NCBI RefSeq assembly: GCF_900177665.1
Contig: NZ_FXAW01000001.1
Location: 1 to 64,000 of the forward strand
DNA: 64,000 bases
Direction of reading: 5' to 3'
Source of the DNA: Marivirga sericea
GTDB lineage: Bacteria > Bacteroidota > Bacteroidia > Cytophagales > Cyclobacteriaceae
In this document: one piece after another, positions 62,143-64,000 of the stretch
Numbering within the stretch: position 1 is the first letter of the stretch
Layout of the letters: every line of letters begins with the position of its first letter
The notes under the pieces: model-generated
Databases searched by the model: none
Seen by the model: only the letters and a program-made list of their open reading frames with translations
What the model was told of the DNA's origin: nothing
Program-made: the position numbers and the translations under genes

Positions 62143-64000
62143 TTAGTAGTTTAGATTTGGTCTAAGCCATCTCTCTATCTCTTCAAATGACTGATTCTTC
62201 CGGTTTGCAATATCTTCTACCTGATCTTTCCCAATTTTTCCTAAGCCAAAATAGCGACTTTCAGGATGACCGAAATAAAAGCCGCTAACTGAGGCTGTTG
62301 GCAGCATGGCTAGGCTTTCAGTCAGTGTGATACCTGTCTTCTTTTCTACATCCAATAAGTCAAATAAAGTGATCTTTTCAGTATGGTCAGGGCAACCAGG
62401 ATAGCCTGGAGCCGGTCTGATGCCTTTATATTGTTCTTTTATCAAGCTTTCGTTATCTAATGCCTCATCTTTTGCGTAGCCCCAATATTCAGTTCTGACC
62501 TTTTTATGTAGAAGTTCGGCAAATGCTTCTGCTAAACGGTCAGCCAATGCCTTTGCCATTATACTGTTATAGTCATCATGATCCGCTTCGTATTTTGCTG
62601 TTAATTTATCTAGGCCAATTCCAGTAGTCACAGCAAAACAGCCCATGTAATCGGTATAATTAGCCTCAGATGGTGCTAAGAAGTCGGAAAAAGCATAGTT
62701 CGGATTCTTTTCGCCTTTCTTGTTTTGCTGACGAAGCGTATGGAATTCCGTGAGTTTTTGTGATTTATTTGCATCCTCAAAAATCTCAATGCTATCATGA
62801 TTTTTGGTGTGAGCAGGATAAAGTCCGAATATCGCATTTGCTGTTAATAGCTTTTGATCTATGATTTCCTGCAGCATTTTTTGCGCATCAGCAAAAAGTT
62901 TTCTTGCTTCTTCTCCTTTTTCAGGATCCTTCAATATTTTAGGGTATCGGCCTTTCATTTCCCACGTCTGGAAAAAAGGAGTCCAGTCAATGTATTCTGC
63001 AATTTCTTTCAAATCATAATCATGCAGTACCTCACTTCCGATTTTCTTCGGAGTATGAGGTTGATAGTTCTCCCATTCAATTTGATATTTATTTGCCCTT
63101 GCTTCTTCTATGCTAACATAATTCTTCGCTTCACCTCTTTTACCATGACCTGCTTTTGCTTCTGCATATTCTCTTTCGATTTCTTTATAAAATTCTTCTT
63201 TATCCTTACCCAATAGCTTTCCAGCAACTGTCACAGACCTGGAAGCATCATTTACATGAATTACTGGCCCGCTGTAATTCGGTTTGATTTTCACTGCTGT
63301 ATGAATTCGGGAAGTAGTAGCCCCACCAATCATAACAGGTGTTTTTAAGCCCCTTTTTTCCATCTCTTCTACAACATAAATCATTTCGTCCAATGAAGGT
63401 GTAATCAATCCGCTCATGCCAATAATGTCGACTTCATGCTTTTCCGCTTCCTCCAATATTTTTTGAAGCGGCACCATCACGCCTAAATCGATAATTTCAT
63501 AGTTATTACAGGCTAAAACTACAGAAACGATGTTTTTGCCTATGTCGTGGACATCACCTTTTACTGTAGCCATTAATATTTTTCCTTTGCCAGATCGCTC
63601 TTGTACAGGTTCTTCCGCCCCCAAAGGCCCCCCAGCCCCCAAAGGGGGAGTGCTGAGTGCTTCTAGGATTTTTTTTAGGACAATATCTAACTGGGTTATT
63701 ACTTCAGAATTGGTAAAACGGAGTACTTTATAGCCTTGTTCCTCTAGCCATTTTGTTCTTTCTTCATCATTGGCTTTATTTTCAGGTAATTGATGAATGA
63801 GTCCATCTACTTCTATTATTAGATTTTCTTTTAAATAAAGAAAATCAGCGATATAGCCTCCAATTATGTGTTGTCTTCTAAACTTATATCCTTCAACTTG
63901 TTTTCCTTTTAATGCATCCCATAGGACTATTTCGGCATGAGTAGGATGATCATGCCTCATTTGTTTTGCAAAATCTTTCATCAAACCATAAAGTATCGGG
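62143..64000 (-). CDS. metH: Cobalamin-dependent methionine synthase, C-terminal part, with inserted DUF559 nuclease domain; 5' end outside window
   Basis: The frame is open to the right edge, so the gene begins beyond 64000. About 490 residues after position 63595 are MetH: the B12 domain (GKGKILMATVKGDVHDIGKN, with the cobalt-ligating His), GLITPSLDEMIYVVEEMEKR, GGATTSRIHTAVKI, and the SAM-binding activation domain (DWTPFFQTWEMKGRYP, RPAPGYPGCPDHTEK, HPESRYFGLGKIGKDQVEDI). MetH moves the methyl group of methyl-THF to homocysteine. Upstream in the same frame sits a DUF559/Vsr-like endonuclease domain instead of the expected cap helices, which must lie further upstream. No frameshift or stop interrupts the fusion. 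A TTG at 63984 and an ATG at 63981 could be read as starts, but PILYGL precedes them in frame. Confidence 0.9.
   Translation of the reverse strand, partial: PILYGLMKDFAKQMRHDHPTHAEIVLWDALKGKQVEGYKFRRQHIIGGYIADFLYLKENLIIEVDGLIHQLPENKANDEERTKWLEEQGYKVLRFTNSEVITQLDIVLKKILEALSTPPLGAGGPLGAEEPVQERSGKGKILMATVKGDVHDIGKNIVSVVLACNNYEIIDLGVMVPLQKILEEAEKHEVDIIGMSGLITPSLDEMIYVVEEMEKRGLKTPVMIGGATTSRIHTAVKIKPNYSGPVIHVNDASRSVTVAGKLLGKDKEEFYKEIEREYAEAKAGHGKRGEAKNYVSIEEARANKYQIEWENYQPHTPKKIGSEVLHDYDLKEIAEYIDWTPFFQTWEMKGRYPKILKDPEKGEEARKLFADAQKMLQEIIDQKLLTANAIFGLYPAHTKNHDSIEIFEDANKSQKLTEFHTLRQQNKKGEKNPNYAFSDFLAPSEANYTDYMGCFAVTTGIGLDKLTAKYEADHDDYNSIMAKALADRLAEAFAELLHKKVRTEYWGYAKDEALDNESLIKEQYKGIRPAPGYPGCPDHTEKITLFDLLDVEKKTGITLTESLAMLPTASVSGFYFGHPESRYFGLGKIGKDQVEDIANRKNQSFEEIERWLRPNLNY
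63600..64000 (-). mobile_element. DUF559 (Vsr-like PD-(D/E)xK) endonuclease domain inserted in metH
   Basis: About 115 residues, PILYGLMKDFAKQMRHDHPT onward, match stand-alone DUF559 proteins end to end: HAEIVLWDALKGKQVEGYKF, RRQHIIGGYIADFLYL, NLIIEVDGLIHQ (catalytic Asp and Glu-x-Asp), ERTKWLEEQGYKVLRF. The 3' end is a Pro/Gly-rich stretch (STPPLGAGGPLGAEEP) encoded by the C/G-rich repeat at 63617-63650, after which MetH resumes. The 5' border lies outside the window. The active-site residues are intact, so the domain could be a working nuclease. Calling it mobile is inference. Confidence 0.7.
63617..63650. repeat. C/G-rich interspersed repeat, copy 2 (inside metH insert)
   Basis: GCCCCCAAAGG is followed by CCCCCCAGCCCCCAAAGG and GGGAG. 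The GCCCCCAAAGG unit thus occurs twice. The second part matches the sequence after dnaA (8909-8927) with one difference. Here the repeat is translated, in frame, as part of the linker between nuclease domain and MetH. Confidence 0.75.

Noticed and set aside
63979-63984. Independent start of the DUF559-MetH frame at TTG 63984 or ATG 63981
   Set aside because: The frame is open upstream to the edge with residues (PILYGL) that match the usual beginning of DUF559 proteins, so the start is probably outside the window.
1-64000. CRISPR arrays, insertion-sequence transposases, phage genes or secretion-system clusters
   Set aside because: No regularly spaced repeats of 24-40 bases, no transposase or integrase motifs, and no phage structural genes were found; the 7-bp arrays are too short in period for CRISPR.

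Overview
The window looks like chromosomal DNA of a marine Bacteroidota, most likely a Cytophagales relative such as Marivirga. This is inferred from gene content and from memory of such genomes; no search was run. Supporting signs are the AT-rich sequence, weak Shine-Dalgarno sequences, TAnnTTTG-type -7 promoter boxes, the long IspG, the fused alpha/beta 2-oxoacid dehydrogenase E1, two-subunit methylmalonyl-CoA mutase, two-component propeller sensors, small outer-membrane barrels, and families such as DUF4494, DUF547 and DUF6728. Most genes are ordinary housekeeping and catabolic genes.

Layout. 1-3018: the 5' part of a secreted protein cut by the left edge, an unknown lipoprotein and a sorbosone/glucose dehydrogenase-like lipoprotein. 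3107-7172: methylmalonyl-CoA mutase large and small subunits. 7490-8908: dnaA, followed by a stretch holding two interspersed repeats. 9258-13697 (minus): exonuclease/GIY-YIG nuclease, homogentisate dioxygenase, C-terminal processing protease. 13901-16991: ScdA/RIC-like protein, RuvX, peptide deformylase, TPR protein, DUF4442. 17116-20326: amino-acid-oxidase-like flavoprotein, NhaC, DEDDy exonuclease. 21504-26591: IspG, DUF6728, NeuD-like acyltransferase, TrhO, nucleoside phosphorylase. 26701-36967: a large propeller histidine kinase, membrane and RNA-methylation genes, and an FAD oxidoreductase / polyferredoxin pair. 37043-41857: an RHH-MazF toxin-antitoxin pair, hutG-hutI, a four-helix-bundle gene and asnS. 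42026-45107: rpoN, a PAP2-like membrane protein, an enoyl-CoA hydratase relative and tRNA-Arg(ACG). 45286-57986: barrel protein, subtilase, PepP, cyclase, hydrolase, DinB, RidA, TonB receptor, alanine dehydrogenase. 58316-64000: fused E1, metF, and metH, which is cut by the right edge.

The most interesting structures are not on a standard gene list. (1) The metH reading frame carries an in-frame DUF559/Vsr-like PD-(D/E)xK endonuclease domain just before the cobalamin-binding domain, and a C/G-rich repeat at its 3' end recurs directly after the dnaA stop codon. (2) A four-helix-bundle (S23-like) gene between hutI and asnS is bracketed by inverted arrays of a 7-bp unit, and the metH-metF gap consists entirely of another 7-bp-period array with internal inversion. 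(3) A roughly 110-bp degenerate repeat occurs in opposite orientations after dnaA and after the E1 gene. Together they suggest a population of small interspersed elements, some carrying nuclease or four-helix-bundle proteins.

Functionally, propionyl/methylmalonyl metabolism (B12-dependent mutase), methionine synthesis (MetF supplying methyl-THF to B12-dependent MetH), amino-acid catabolism (histidine, tyrosine/homogentisate, alanine, branched-chain 2-oxoacids) and the non-mevalonate isoprenoid pathway are represented, which fits a heterotroph feeding on protein and complex organic matter.
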